DNA of 64,000 nucleotides from Pseudomonas cremoris (lineage in GTDB: Bacteria; Pseudomonadota; Gammaproteobacteria; Pseudomonadales; Pseudomonadaceae), in assembly GCF_014230465.1 (NCBI RefSeq), contig NZ_JAAXCY010000015.1:1-64000 (forward strand), given 5' to 3'. The translations under genes were made by a program, and so were the position numbers. The notes beneath the pieces were generated by a model that was given only the letters and a program-made list of their open reading frames with translations, searched no databases and was not told the DNA's origin. Of this stretch, positions 9,038 through 16,935 are shown piece by piece (the stretch's first letter is position 1; every line of letters starts with the position of its first letter).

Positions 9038-9217
9038 CGAGCCATCCTAAAAATCCATTCCTTGGCGTCCATCAACGACGAGGATCAAGGCCAGGGCTTT
9101 AAACGAGGCGTCAATTTAGCAACTTTTTGCGCGATGAGTGGCAGGAAATCAGCGGGAGACGGGTTTACAAGGGCGCACTCACCGCCCATTGCAGGCGGTG
9201 AGGCGTGAGCCTGTGCT

Positions 9218-10663
9218 TCAGCCGGCTTGCAGGCCGCTTTCCAGGTCCTTGTCCAGCACCTCGATGCGCGACAGCTCCTGCGCGATGTTCTGCGAGCGGC
9301 ACAACCGACCGTAGACCAGCGCCGACACCACCAGCCCTACCAACATGCTGATGTCCGCACCGCCCAGCAGCGTGGTGACATAGCCGGTGTACAAGCCGGT
9401 GCTGGAGAACGGCAGCATCGCCACGAACCCCGCCACATAGGCGCCAATCCCGCGCCAGTTCCAGCGGCCATAGATGCCGTTGGGCTTGAAGATCTCGGTA
9501 ATCGAGAATTTGCCGTGGCGCACCTTGTAGAAATCCACCAGGTTAATCGCGGTCCAGGGTGTAAACAGGTACAGCAGGATCGCGAGGAAGTCGCCGAAGT
9601 CCTTCACGAAGTTATCCGATGCCGTCATCGCGATGGCAATCGCAGTACCGCCCACCAGTAGCATCGAAACGATGCGTTTGAACAGGGTTGAGGTCTGGCT
9701 TTTGATCGTGTCGGCAATGCTCAACAGGGTGATGGATGCGCCGTAGAAGTTCTGTGCGGCACTGGTGACCAGGCTGAGCACGGCGAGGATCAACAGAAAC
9801 TCGCCAAAGCCGCTGAACAGCAGGTTGCCGAGCATCACCAGGCCTTTGGCCAGGTTCTGGCCTGGGCTCAACGCTGCGGCCAGGGCGCCGATCAACATCA
9901 TCCACACGCCGCCAATCATGGCGCCCAGGTAGGTCCACCAGAACGAAGATTTCACGCTGACATTCGCCGGCAGGTATCGCGAATAGTCAGAGACATAAAT
10001 CGCCCAGCTCAGTTGATAGGCAGCAGCCACAAAAAACTGCGCCAGGAACGGCGTGGCCTTGAACCCGGAAACGCTCAACTGCTCAGCCGGCAATTTGACC
10101 AGGAACACCAGGCCGACGGTGAACACCAGCATCACGCCAATCAATACAAACGCGAGCACCCGCTGCACCTTGTGGAAGGTGTTGTAGCCGGCAATTGCCA
10201 TGACAATCGCCAGCAACGAAAAGGCGATGGCCGAGCCATGTTCCGGCGCGTCGAACAGTTCGTGCAGGGTTTGTCCCACCAGCAATTGGTTGAACGCGTT
10301 GTAGCCCACATACGTGGCGATCGCCACCGCATACACCAGCAGCGCACCGAAATAACCGAATTGCGGGCGCGACTGGATCAGTTGCGGCAGGCCCATCTGC
10401 GGGCCTTGAGTGGAGTGCCCAGCCATGAACAGCGTGCCGAACGCACACCCGAGGAAAATCGCTACCGCCGACCAGAACAGGTTGGCACCCATGCCAACGC
10501 CGATGATGCCGACAGCCAGCGTGGTGAGGTGAGCTTCGCCGCAAAACCAGATCGGCCACAAGTGCCAGGCCTTGCCATGGCGCTCGGCGAGCGGCACGTA
10601 ATCGATGGAGCGGGTTTCCAGGTTCAGGCGTCCCTTGGACGCGACTTGGGGAGAGGCAGACAT
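9218..10663 (-). CDS. NCS1 family permease (cytosine permease type)
   Basis: A 481-residue inner-membrane transporter of the nucleobase:cation symporter-1 family with about twelve hydrophobic segments. Recognisable features are the N-terminal region RSIDYVPLAERHGKAWHLWPIWF, the helix GIIGVGMGANLFWS, and the YVSDYSRYLP segment typical of CodB-like members. The start ATG at 10663 follows AAGGTG by eight bases. It lies 58 bases downstream of the iron alcohol dehydrogenase gene in the same run. CodB relatives carry cytosine, purines, allantoin or hydantoins. Within this island it may carry a quaternary or other nitrogen compound, but that is inference only. Confidence 0.85.
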   Translation of the reverse strand: MSASPQVASKGRLNLETRSIDYVPLAERHGKAWHLWPIWFCGEAHLTTLAVGIIGVGMGANLFWSAVAIFLGCAFGTLFMAGHSTQGPQMGLPQLIQSRPQFGYFGALLVYAVAIATYVGYNAFNQLLVGQTLHELFDAPEHGSAIAFSLLAIVMAIAGYNTFHKVQRVLAFVLIGVMLVFTVGLVFLVKLPAEQLSVSGFKATPFLAQFFVAAAYQLSWAIYVSDYSRYLPANVSVKSSFWWTYLGAMIGGVWMMLIGALAAALSPGQNLAKGLVMLGNLLFSGFGEFLLILAVLSLVTSAAQNFYGASITLLSIADTIKSQTSTLFKRIVSMLLVGGTAIAIAMTASDNFVKDFGDFLAILLYLFTPWTAINLVDFYKVRHGKFSITEIFKPNGIYGRWNWRGIGAYVAGFVAMLPFSSTGLYTGYVTTLLGGADISMLVGLVVSALVYGRLCRSQNIAQELSRIEVLDKDLESGLQAG

Positions 10664-10721
10664 GTGAGTTGCACCTTTTTTTATTGGTTTGGTTGCACGG
10701 CAAAGCGGTACAGCGGGTCAA

Positions 10722-11915
10722 TCAGTCGCGGGCCTTGTCGATCGCCTGGGCCAGCAGTTGCTCAAGTTGCTCAACGGAGCTGTCGCGGGGGTTGGTCAAG
10801 CGTGCGGGATCGCCCATGGACTTGCGCGCGATCACGCCGATGTCGGCGTGCTGCACACCCAGGGCCGAGAGGGATTTGGGGATATTGAGGTGGTCGAGCT
10901 TGGCGCAGATGGCGGTGTAGAACGTTTCGAAACCGGCGTCTGGCAGACCGAGAGCCTGGGCCACGGGGGTCAGGCGTGGGCTGATGTCGGTCTGGTTGAA
11001 CCGCAGCACCACCGGCAGGATGATCGCGTTGGTCAAGCCATGATGGGTGTTATAGGTCGCGCCGACCATGTGGCTGAGGGCATGCACCAACCCCAGCCCC
11101 TTGAGAAAGCCCACGCCGGCCAGGCATGAACCGATCAGCATCTTGCCGCGAGCTTCAAGGTTCTGCCCCTGGGCGACGGCGGTGTCGATCGAAGTCCAGA
11201 GCAGGCTCAGGGCTTGAAGCGCCGCGCCGTCGCTGAGGGGGTTGAAGCTGGGCACAAAGTAGGCTTCCAGGGCATGGATAATTGCATCGCAGCCGGTCCA
11301 CGCAGTCAGGTTGGCGGGCAGGCTTTGGGTCAGTTCCGGGTCGAGGATCACCGCCGAAGGCCGCGCCCGAGGATGCCAGACACAGCCCTTGATGCCGCGA
11401 GCGGTGTCGGTGAGCATCGCGGTGCTTTCGGTTTCGGCGCCAGTGCCGGCGGTGGTCGGAATGGTGATCACCGGCGGGAAATCGGCGCTGCCAAAACCGA
11501 TGGGCACGGGCTGGTCGAAATCGAATGCCCACAGGTCGCAACGCTGCTGCTGGGCAATCAACGCCACGGCTTTGCCACCGTCCAGGCCGCTGCCGCCACC
11601 CAACGCAATAACGCCGTCGGCGCGCCACTCGCGGAACGCGGCGGCACCGGCGATAACCGAGGTGTCCGTGGGGTTGGGCTCGATGCCACCGTACAGGCCG
11701 CATGCCAGGCCAGCGTCGGTCAGGCTGCGCTGCATCTCACCGACAAAGGGCAGGTTCAACGAGCCTTGGTCGGTGATGATAATCGGCCGGGAAATGTTGA
11801 ATTCGCGGCAAAGCTCGACCAGTTGCCGACGGGCGCCAGGGCCATATTCCATTGGCAGGGGAACGGTCCACTTCTGTGGGTTCAACGCTGAAAGAGTGTT
11901 TTGCACGGGACTCAC
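10722..11915 (-). CDS. Iron-containing (group III) alcohol dehydrogenase
   Basis: A 397-residue NAD(P)-dependent dehydrogenase of the Fe-ADH family. It has the GGGSGLDGGKA nucleotide-binding segment, the TTAGTGAET motif, and metal-ligand regions around TGCDAIIHALEAY and LVHALSHMVGATYNTHHGLTNA. The longest frame starts at GTG 11915, two bases before the aldehyde dehydrogenase stop. A second GTG at 11906 sits four bases after AAGGTGAG and is an equally good start. Tight spacing puts it in one transcript with the aldehyde dehydrogenase. In the island it could interconvert malic semialdehyde or another short hydroxyaldehyde with its alcohol. That role is inferred; the family is certain. Confidence 0.87.
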   Translation of the reverse strand: MSPVQNTLSALNPQKWTVPLPMEYGPGARRQLVELCREFNISRPIIITDQGSLNLPFVGEMQRSLTDAGLACGLYGGIEPNPTDTSVIAGAAAFREWRADGVIALGGGSGLDGGKAVALIAQQQRCDLWAFDFDQPVPIGFGSADFPPVITIPTTAGTGAETESTAMLTDTARGIKGCVWHPRARPSAVILDPELTQSLPANLTAWTGCDAIIHALEAYFVPSFNPLSDGAALQALSLLWTSIDTAVAQGQNLEARGKMLIGSCLAGVGFLKGLGLVHALSHMVGATYNTHHGLTNAIILPVVLRFNQTDISPRLTPVAQALGLPDAGFETFYTAICAKLDHLNIPKSLSALGVQHADIGVIARKSMGDPARLTNPRDSSVEQLEQLLAQAIDKARD

Positions 11916-11916
11916 C

Positions 11917-13413
11917 TTAACCGCAACGCGTGATGGTTGATTTCAACTCGGTGTACTTGCCGAGCGCGTGGGCGGAGTTATCCCGGCCATTGCCGGACTC
12001 CTTGAACCCGCCAAACGGGAAGTTCATGTCCACCAGTTCGTCATAACAGTTGACCCACACCGTGCCGGCCTTGAGTTGGCGGGTGGCGGTATGAATAGTC
12101 TTCAGGTCGGACGACCAAATGGCCGCCGCCAGCCCGTATTCGGTGCTGTTGGCGATCGCGATCGATTCTTCGAGGGTGTCGAACAGCATCACCACCAGCA
12201 CCGGGCCGAAGATCTCTTCAGTGGCGATGCGTGCCGATGCGTCTTCGGCGAGAAAGATCGTCGGTTCCAGGTAAGCGCCCTCCCCGACCACCGACAACGG
12301 GTTGCCGCCCTTGAGCAGCTGCGCTTCCTGCCGGCCCAACGCGATGTACTGGCAGACCCGCTCGAACTGCGCGCGATCAATGATGGCGCCGGTCACGCTG
12401 TCGGGGTCCAACGGATGGCCAGGCTGATAAGCATCGGTGGCATCGAGTAGCAGCGGGATCAACCGGTCGGCTATCGAGCGTTGCACCAGCAGCCGTGAAC
12501 CGGCGCTGCACACCTGGCCCATGTTGGCGAAAATCGCGGCGGCGGCGGAGCGTGCGGCCTGGCCGATGTCCGCACAGTCGGCCATGACGATATTCGCCGA
12601 CTTGCCTCCCAGCTCCAGCCAGACACGCTTGAGGTTGGAGGTAGCGGCATTCCTGGCGATATCCCGACCGACCGCCCCGGAACCGGTGAACGCGATGCAG
12701 TCGACATCGCCATGCAGGCTCAGCGCCCGGCCTGTCGCGCCGTCGCCACCCAACACATTGAATACGCCTGCAGGCACCCCGGCCTCCAGGGCCAACCCGG
12801 CGATACGCAGCGCGCTGAGCGGGGTCTTTTCCGACGGTTTTAGCACCACGCTGTTACCCGCGGCCAACGCGGGGGCGAACTTCCAGGCGGCCATCAACAG
12901 GGGGTAATTCCACGGCACCACCGCCGCCACCACACCGAGAGGTTGACAGGTCACGGTGCCAAAAAAGCCAGGCTCAGTGGCGGGCACTTCGCCGTGGACC
13001 TTGTCGATCAGTTCAGCAAACCAGCGCAGGCAATAAATCGTCCCTGGGAGGTCACCGCCGGTGGTGTCGGCGATAGGCTTGCCGCTGTCCAGAGACTCAA
13101 GCAAGGCCAGCTCGTCGCTATGGGTTTCCAGCAAGCTCGCCCATTTCAGCAGCACGGCTTTGCGATCACGCGCCGCCAGGCCCGACCAGACGCCGGCCTC
13201 AAAACTGCGCCTTGCCGCCGCTACGGCTTTGTCGACATCGGCGCTGGCACACAGCGCAACCTGCGCCAGCGGCTCACCGTCAATCGGGCTGTAGGAACCG
13301 AAGGTCGCCCCGTCATCGGCGTGCGCGTAGGCCCCATCAATAAACGCCCGGCCCTCAAGGCGCAGGTCTTTGGCTTTCTGGAGCCAATAGGTTGTGTCTT
13401 TCAAAACTGGCAC
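11917..13413 (-). CDS. NAD(P)+ aldehyde dehydrogenase, probable malic semialdehyde dehydrogenase
   Basis: A 498-residue ALDH superfamily enzyme, closest by eye to the PuuC/betaine-aldehyde type. It contains VVPWNYPLLMAAWK, the GSGAVGRD cofactor turn, LELGGKSANIV with the general-base Glu, and GQVCSAGSRL with the catalytic Cys. The start is GTG at 13413 (MPVLKDTTYW) with GAGGTG seven bases upstream. It leads a second transcription unit of the island: a terminator after cntB and a well-formed promoter (13450-13478) overlapped by an 18-bp palindrome lie just upstream. Carnitine oxygenase releases malic semialdehyde, which needs an oxidising ALDH to reach malate. Position makes this gene the natural candidate; the substrate is inference. 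Confidence 0.85.
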   Translation of the reverse strand: MPVLKDTTYWLQKAKDLRLEGRAFIDGAYAHADDGATFGSYSPIDGEPLAQVALCASADVDKAVAAARRSFEAGVWSGLAARDRKAVLLKWASLLETHSDELALLESLDSGKPIADTTGGDLPGTIYCLRWFAELIDKVHGEVPATEPGFFGTVTCQPLGVVAAVVPWNYPLLMAAWKFAPALAAGNSVVLKPSEKTPLSALRIAGLALEAGVPAGVFNVLGGDGATGRALSLHGDVDCIAFTGSGAVGRDIARNAATSNLKRVWLELGGKSANIVMADCADIGQAARSAAAAIFANMGQVCSAGSRLLVQRSIADRLIPLLLDATDAYQPGHPLDPDSVTGAIIDRAQFERVCQYIALGRQEAQLLKGGNPLSVVGEGAYLEPTIFLAEDASARIATEEIFGPVLVVMLFDTLEESIAIANSTEYGLAAAIWSSDLKTIHTATRQLKAGTVWVNCYDELVDMNFPFGGFKESGNGRDNSAHALGKYTELKSTITRCG

Positions 13414-13449
13414 TGCAACACCTCATCTTGTTCTTGTCAGGCTGTGGCA

Positions 13450-13478
13450 ATCCTAGGCCATACTGAAATTTCATTCAA
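13450..13478 (-). promoter_or_regulatory. Candidate sigma-70 promoter of the aldehyde dehydrogenase operon
   Basis: On the minus strand a -35 TTGAAT (13478-13473) and a -10 TAGGAT (13455-13450) are separated by exactly 17 bases. The predicted start near 13443 leaves a leader of about 30 bases to the GTG at 13413. The -35 lies inside palindrome A. Confidence 0.6.
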
Positions 13479-13479
13479 T
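13462..13479. promoter_or_regulatory. 18-bp palindromic operator candidate A
   Basis: The sequence is ACTGAAATTTCATTCAAT. On the minus strand it covers the -35 and most of the spacer of the aldehyde dehydrogenase promoter, ending six bases before the -10. It matches sites B, D and E in the same island. Confidence 0.65.
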
Positions 13480-13494
13480 AACAAACAGATCACT

Positions 13495-13512
13495 ATTGAA
13501 ATTAAATTCAAT
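13495..13512. promoter_or_regulatory. 18-bp palindromic operator candidate B
   Basis: ATTGAAATTAAATTCAAT is a nearly perfect dyad centred 33 bases from site A, about three helical turns. It overlaps the T-run of the cntB terminator, upstream of the aldehyde dehydrogenase promoter. Confidence 0.6.
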
Positions 13513-13534
13513 AAAAAGCCCGCTTTCGCGGGCT
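13511..13534 (-). terminator. Rho-independent terminator after cntB
   Basis: On the minus strand AGCCCGC pairs with GCGGGCT around GAAA, followed by TTTTTATT. It lies about 20 bases after the cntB stop. It separates cntAB from the aldehyde dehydrogenase transcript. Confidence 0.85.
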
Positions 13535-13552
13535 CGATCAACACCGATGCAG

Positions 13553-14527
13553 CTACAGGTCCAACACCAACGATGCGCCTCGCGCACGGGACACACAGAT
13601 CATCAGGGTTTTTTGCGCGGCTTTTTCCTCGTCACTCAGGTATTGGTCCAGATGCTCCGCCTCACCCTGCAGAATCTGCGTTTCACAGGTGCCGCACACG
13701 CCCTCCCGACACAGACATTCCACGGTCGCGGCCTTGGCGCTTTCGATGGCCTGCAAGATGCTCATGCCCTCCTCCACCCACAACTCGCGACCGGAGCGCG
13801 CCAGGGTGACGCTGAACGCACCGCTGTTTGCAGGCGTCGTCGCAGCAAACTGCTCCCAATGCACGCGGCTGTCCGCTACACCCAACTGCCGGGCGGTGTC
13901 GATGACCGCATCGATCAACGGCCGGGGGCCGCACACATACAAGTGCGCAGCGTCGTCCAGCCCGGCGATCAACGCGTGGATGTCGAGCGTTTGGCCTTGG
14001 CTGTCGATGTACAGCCGCGTGCGTTCGGCGTGGGGACCGGCCATCAACTCAGGGTGAAATGCACCGTGTTCGGGGCTGCGGAACGCGTAGTGCAGTTGGT
14101 AATCCGCCCCGCTCGCACGCAATTCGGGGAGCTGCGCCAGGAACGGCGTGATGCCAATCCCGCCGGCGATCAGCACATGCCGCGCCGCGCTTGGGTCAAT
14201 GGCAAACAGGTTGTTGGGGCTGGAAAGGGTCAGCACCGTGCCGACCTCGACCTGGCGATGCATGAACGCCGAACCGCCTTTGGACGGGTCTTCAAGGCGC
14301 ACGGCAATCTGGTAATGGCGCGTGTCCGCCGGGTCGCTCAGCAGCGAATAGGCATTGCTGTGCTGACGCCCGTCAGCCTCCTGCATTTGCACAATCACGT
14401 GGCTGCCGCCGGTAAACGCCGGCAGCGCCTGGCCGTCTTCACGGGCCAGGGTAAAACGCTTGATCAGCGGCGTCTGTTGCTCAACCCCGAGCACCTTCAC
14501 CTTGAACCATTGGTATTTGTCAGCCAT
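13553..14527 (-). CDS. cntB: Carnitine monooxygenase reductase subunit (CntB/YeaX type)
   Basis: A 324-residue electron-transfer flavoprotein of the phthalate dioxygenase reductase type, expected to pass electrons from NAD(P)H through flavin and a [2Fe-2S] cluster to the oxygenase. The N-terminal flavin-binding domain has the RFTLAR region (about residue 22) and YSLLSDPAD. The nucleotide domain has AGGIGITPFLAQLPEL. The C-terminal plant-type ferredoxin shows C-x4-C-x2-C (CLCREGVCGTC) and a distant C in LMICVSRARG. The start is ATG at 14527 with GAGG six bases upstream, rather than the GTG at 14530. It follows cntA by 30 bases in one operon. The gene order and the partner strongly support CntB over other PDR-type reductases. 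Confidence 0.88.
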   Translation of the reverse strand: MADKYQWFKVKVLGVEQQTPLIKRFTLAREDGQALPAFTGGSHVIVQMQEADGRQHSNAYSLLSDPADTRHYQIAVRLEDPSKGGSAFMHRQVEVGTVLTLSSPNNLFAIDPSAARHVLIAGGIGITPFLAQLPELRASGADYQLHYAFRSPEHGAFHPELMAGPHAERTRLYIDSQGQTLDIHALIAGLDDAAHLYVCGPRPLIDAVIDTARQLGVADSRVHWEQFAATTPANSGAFSVTLARSGRELWVEEGMSILQAIESAKAATVECLCREGVCGTCETQILQGEAEHLDQYLSDEEKAAQKTLMICVSRARGASLVLDL

Positions 14528-14557
14528 CACTCACCTCACTTGCAGGGTTACCGTTGC

Positions 14558-15679
14558 TCAGTCGCTGTGCTGGGTACGGGCGATGATGTTGTGGAAGTGC
14601 GCGATGCCATGCTCGCTCAGGCCGCTACGGGCCTTGTCGGTCATGATCCGGCCCTGGCCGCGATAACCACGGGACTTCAGGCCGCGCTGCACGCTCTCCA
14701 CCAGCCGCAGGTCTTCGGGGCGAAACACGTCGCGGTACCACTCGATCAGCGCTTGCTGCTCGGGGGTGATGTCTTTGTTCAGGAAGTACACGTCGTAATG
14801 CTGCAGGGTGGTGTTGGCGTCCACCGGGAACTCGTAGATCACCGTCATGAAGTTGCCGCCCGGTGGCATGTTGAACATGCTGCAGGGCCAGATCCAATAG
14901 CCGGAATACTTCGCCGCATCGCCCGTGTCGTCGAACTGGAACGAGCGCTCGGAGGATTTCGCCCGCCCAAACTGCAATGACCAATTCTGGAACAACGTAT
15001 GGGTGTATTGGCTGACATCCACCGAATCGGAGAACCCCGGATGCGCCGGCGCGCAGTGGTAGCACTCCTGGTAGTTGTCAACGATGGACTTCCAGTTTGC
15101 CGCCGTTTCACTCACAAACCGCGCCGCCAGGTGCAGGTCGTCAATCACCGGGCAGGCCTCGCGCATACTGGTTTCCAGTCCCGGCAGTTGCGCTTCGACG
15201 GTACCGGCGGCGTTGTCCATATTGATGAAGATGAACCCCGCGTACTCCTCGACCCGCAGTTGCACCAGGCTGGAGTTGTCTTTGTCGAAGTCGGCGACGC
15301 TTTCGCAATTGCGCGCGTGGGCCAGTTCGCCGTCGAGCTTGAACGCCCAGGCATGGTACGGGCAGGTGATGACATTTTTCGCCTTGCCGCTGCCGGTCAG
15401 CAATTGGTGGCCACGGTGTGGGCACACGTTATAGAAGGCCCGCAGCACTGCGTCGCGGCCGCGCACGACAATGATGCTTTCGCCGACAATTTCCCGGGTG
15501 ATGTAGGCGTTGCTCTCGGCCACCTCGCTGCGATGACCGATACAGATCCAGCTCTTGGCGAAGATCGCCTCTTTCTCCTGCTCAAACACCTGTGGTTGCG
15601 TGTAATACGCAGCCGGCAGCGTGTGAGCGCGTTCGACATCGGCACAAAAATCGGCAGGCAATTTCAGGAAGGTGTTCAC
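14558..15679 (-). CDS. cntA: Carnitine monooxygenase oxygenase subunit (CntA/YeaW type), trimethylamine-forming
   Basis: A 373-residue Rieske non-haem iron oxygenase that splits carnitine with O2 into trimethylamine and malic semialdehyde. The Rieske ligands are C86, H88, C106 and H109 (CPHRGH, CPYHAW). Mononuclear iron ligands are H208, H213 and D323. The bridging residue is E205 (NYQECYH), the unusual glutamate known from characterised CntA in place of the aspartate found in most Rieske oxygenases, at the same residue number. The N-terminal region and the stretch LVESVQRGLKSRGYRGQGRI also match CntA as I remember it. The start is GTG at 15679, about ten bases after AAGAGA. It is divergent from the binding-protein gene across a 285-base regulatory region. 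GbcA or stachydrine demethylase are less likely alternatives. Confidence 0.9.
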   Translation of the reverse strand: MNTFLKLPADFCADVERAHTLPAAYYTQPQVFEQEKEAIFAKSWICIGHRSEVAESNAYITREIVGESIIVVRGRDAVLRAFYNVCPHRGHQLLTGSGKAKNVITCPYHAWAFKLDGELAHARNCESVADFDKDNSSLVQLRVEEYAGFIFINMDNAAGTVEAQLPGLETSMREACPVIDDLHLAARFVSETAANWKSIVDNYQECYHCAPAHPGFSDSVDVSQYTHTLFQNWSLQFGRAKSSERSFQFDDTGDAAKYSGYWIWPCSMFNMPPGGNFMTVIYEFPVDANTTLQHYDVYFLNKDITPEQQALIEWYRDVFRPEDLRLVESVQRGLKSRGYRGQGRIMTDKARSGLSEHGIAHFHNIIARTQHSD

Positions 15680-15780
15680 GATCGGCGGTCTCTTGGGTTA
15701 TTGTTGTTAACCATTGGTTTACGAAAAACCTCTGGTTAACAAAATAATCTCGGAAACCTGCGAGAAAAGCAATGGCTGGG

Positions 15781-15809
15781 ATCCACGCAACTACTGAAAA
15801 TTATTTCAC
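15781..15809 (-). promoter_or_regulatory. Candidate promoter of cntA, overlapped by operator D
   Basis: On the minus strand GTGAAA (15809-15804) and GTGGAT (15786-15781) are 17 bases apart. They sit relative to palindrome D exactly as the better promoters sit relative to A and E. The match to the -10 consensus is weak, which would suit an activated or tightly controlled promoter. Confidence 0.35.
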
Positions 15810-15810
15810 T
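15793..15810. promoter_or_regulatory. 18-bp palindromic operator candidate D
   Basis: ACTGAAAATTATTTCACT, the third copy of the island palindrome, on the cntA side of the divergent region. Confidence 0.6.
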
Positions 15811-15816
15811 AGTGTT

Positions 15817-15834
15817 ATTGAAATCTATTTCAGT
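15817..15834. promoter_or_regulatory. 18-bp palindromic operator candidate E
   Basis: ATTGAAATCTATTTCAGT contains the -35 of the rightward promoter and ends six bases before its -10. It reads like site A (minus orientation) at 15 of 18 positions. Confidence 0.65.
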
Positions 15835-15846
15835 AGGGATTATGTT
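15818..15846 (+). promoter_or_regulatory. Candidate sigma-70 promoter of the binding-protein / dioxygenase operon
   Basis: -35 TTGAAA (15818-15823), 17-base spacer, -10 TATGTT (15841-15846). The predicted start near 15853 leaves a leader of about 110 bases to the ATG at 15965. Confidence 0.6.
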
Positions 15847-15964
15847 CGCCTCAACTCGCAGCTATGCGCAGTGTCTTGCCCTATTACGTGTTGCTGACAA
15901 TAAAAACAAAGCTCCGGATAACCGTTAACAAGCATCTGCCCAATCAAGCCTGGAGGAATGAACA

Positions 15965-16882
15965 ATGCGCACCGTGCCCCGCTACCTGAGTGTGTTTACC
16001 CTGATGTTGTGTTCCGGCTCACTGCTAGCAGCCCCGGACAGCGCCTGCAAGCAGATCAGAATGGGCGTCGCCAACTGGACGGATGTGATGGCCACCAGTG
16101 CCATCGCCAAGCAATTGCTGAGTGAAATGGGCTACGACGTGAAGCAAACCTTCGCCTCGGAAAGCATCATCCTCACCGGTCTCAAGGACAAGAAACTCGA
16201 CGTGTTCCTCGGCTACTGGGACCCGTTGATGAACGCCGAAATCCAATCCCTGAAAGACAACCAGCAGATCACCGTCTCCGCCGCGCCCAACCTGACCCAT
16301 GCAAACGCCACCCTGGCCGTGCCGAAATACTTGTTTGACCAGGGCCTGAAAACGTTCGCCGACATCGCCCGCTTCAAGGATGCCCTGGGCGGCAAGATCT
16401 ACGGTATCGAGGCCGGCTCGGCGACCAACCAGCAATTGCAGGCCTTGATCGACACCGATCAATTCGGTTTGAAGGGCTTTCGCATCGTTGAATCCAGCGA
16501 GGCCGGCATGCTTGCCGAGTTGCAACGCGCGGTGAACCGCAAGACCCCAATCGTGTTCTTCGGCTGGGCGCCGCACCCGATGAATGTGAACTTCGACATT
16601 CAATACCTCACCGGCAGCAACGACACCCTCGGCCCACAGGAAGGCGCGGCCCAGGTGTGGACCGTCACCACGCCGGCGTTCGGCCCGCGCTGCCCCAACG
16701 TCCAGCGCTTGCTGGATCAACTGACCTTCACCACCGCCAGCGAAAGCGCAATGATGGTGTCGATCCTGGCGGGGCAAAAACCCCAGGACATGGCCCGCGA
16801 GTGGCTGAAAAACCACCCCGACGATCACCAGCGCTGGACGGCCGGTGTCACCACCTACAACGGCGAACCCTACACGCCCTGA
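15965..16882 (+). CDS. Periplasmic quaternary-amine binding protein (ChoX/CaiX/ProX type), orphan
   Basis: A 305-residue ABC-transporter substrate-binding protein. A Sec signal peptide is clear (MRTVPRYLSVFTLMLCSGSLLAAP, cleavage near residue 23). The mature protein has the OpuAC-type features VANWTDVMATSAIAKQLL, LDVFLGYWDPLM and FFGWAPHPMN, whose aromatic residues typically cage a trimethylammonium group. The start ATG follows GGAGGAA. No ATPase or permease gene is nearby, so it should deliver ligand to a transporter core encoded elsewhere, as the CaiX/BetX/CbcX set does with CbcWV in other pseudomonads. It is followed by the gamma-butyrobetaine dioxygenase gene, which suggests gamma-butyrobetaine or carnitine as ligand. 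Confidence 0.88.
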   Translation: MRTVPRYLSVFTLMLCSGSLLAAPDSACKQIRMGVANWTDVMATSAIAKQLLSEMGYDVKQTFASESIILTGLKDKKLDVFLGYWDPLMNAEIQSLKDNQQITVSAAPNLTHANATLAVPKYLFDQGLKTFADIARFKDALGGKIYGIEAGSATNQQLQALIDTDQFGLKGFRIVESSEAGMLAELQRAVNRKTPIVFFGWAPHPMNVNFDIQYLTGSNDTLGPQEGAAQVWTVTTPAFGPRCPNVQRLLDQLTFTTASESAMMVSILAGQKPQDMAREWLKNHPDDHQRWTAGVTTYNGEPYTP

Positions 16883-16935
16883 GACCTCAATCGAACGCCC
16901 CCGCTGCACCACACTTCATTGTTGAGGAGATAGCC

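Larger units (their letters stand above)
15680..15964. promoter_or_regulatory. Divergent control region between cntA and the binding-protein gene
   Basis: An AT-rich region of 285 bases carries palindromes D and E (24 bases apart) and two outward-facing promoter candidates. A second inverted pair, GGTTAACAA-type around 15703-15742 (GTTAACCATTGG and CTCTGGTTAAC), may be another activator or IHF-type site. The region would control cntAB to the left and transport plus dioxygenase genes to the right. Confidence 0.6.

Noticed and set aside
14558..15679. Alternative reading of the Rieske gene as glycine betaine oxygenase GbcA or stachydrine demethylase
   Set aside because: The bridging glutamate at 205 and the LVESVQRGLKSRGYRGQG segment point to CntA, and the neighbouring BBOX-like gene supplies its substrate.
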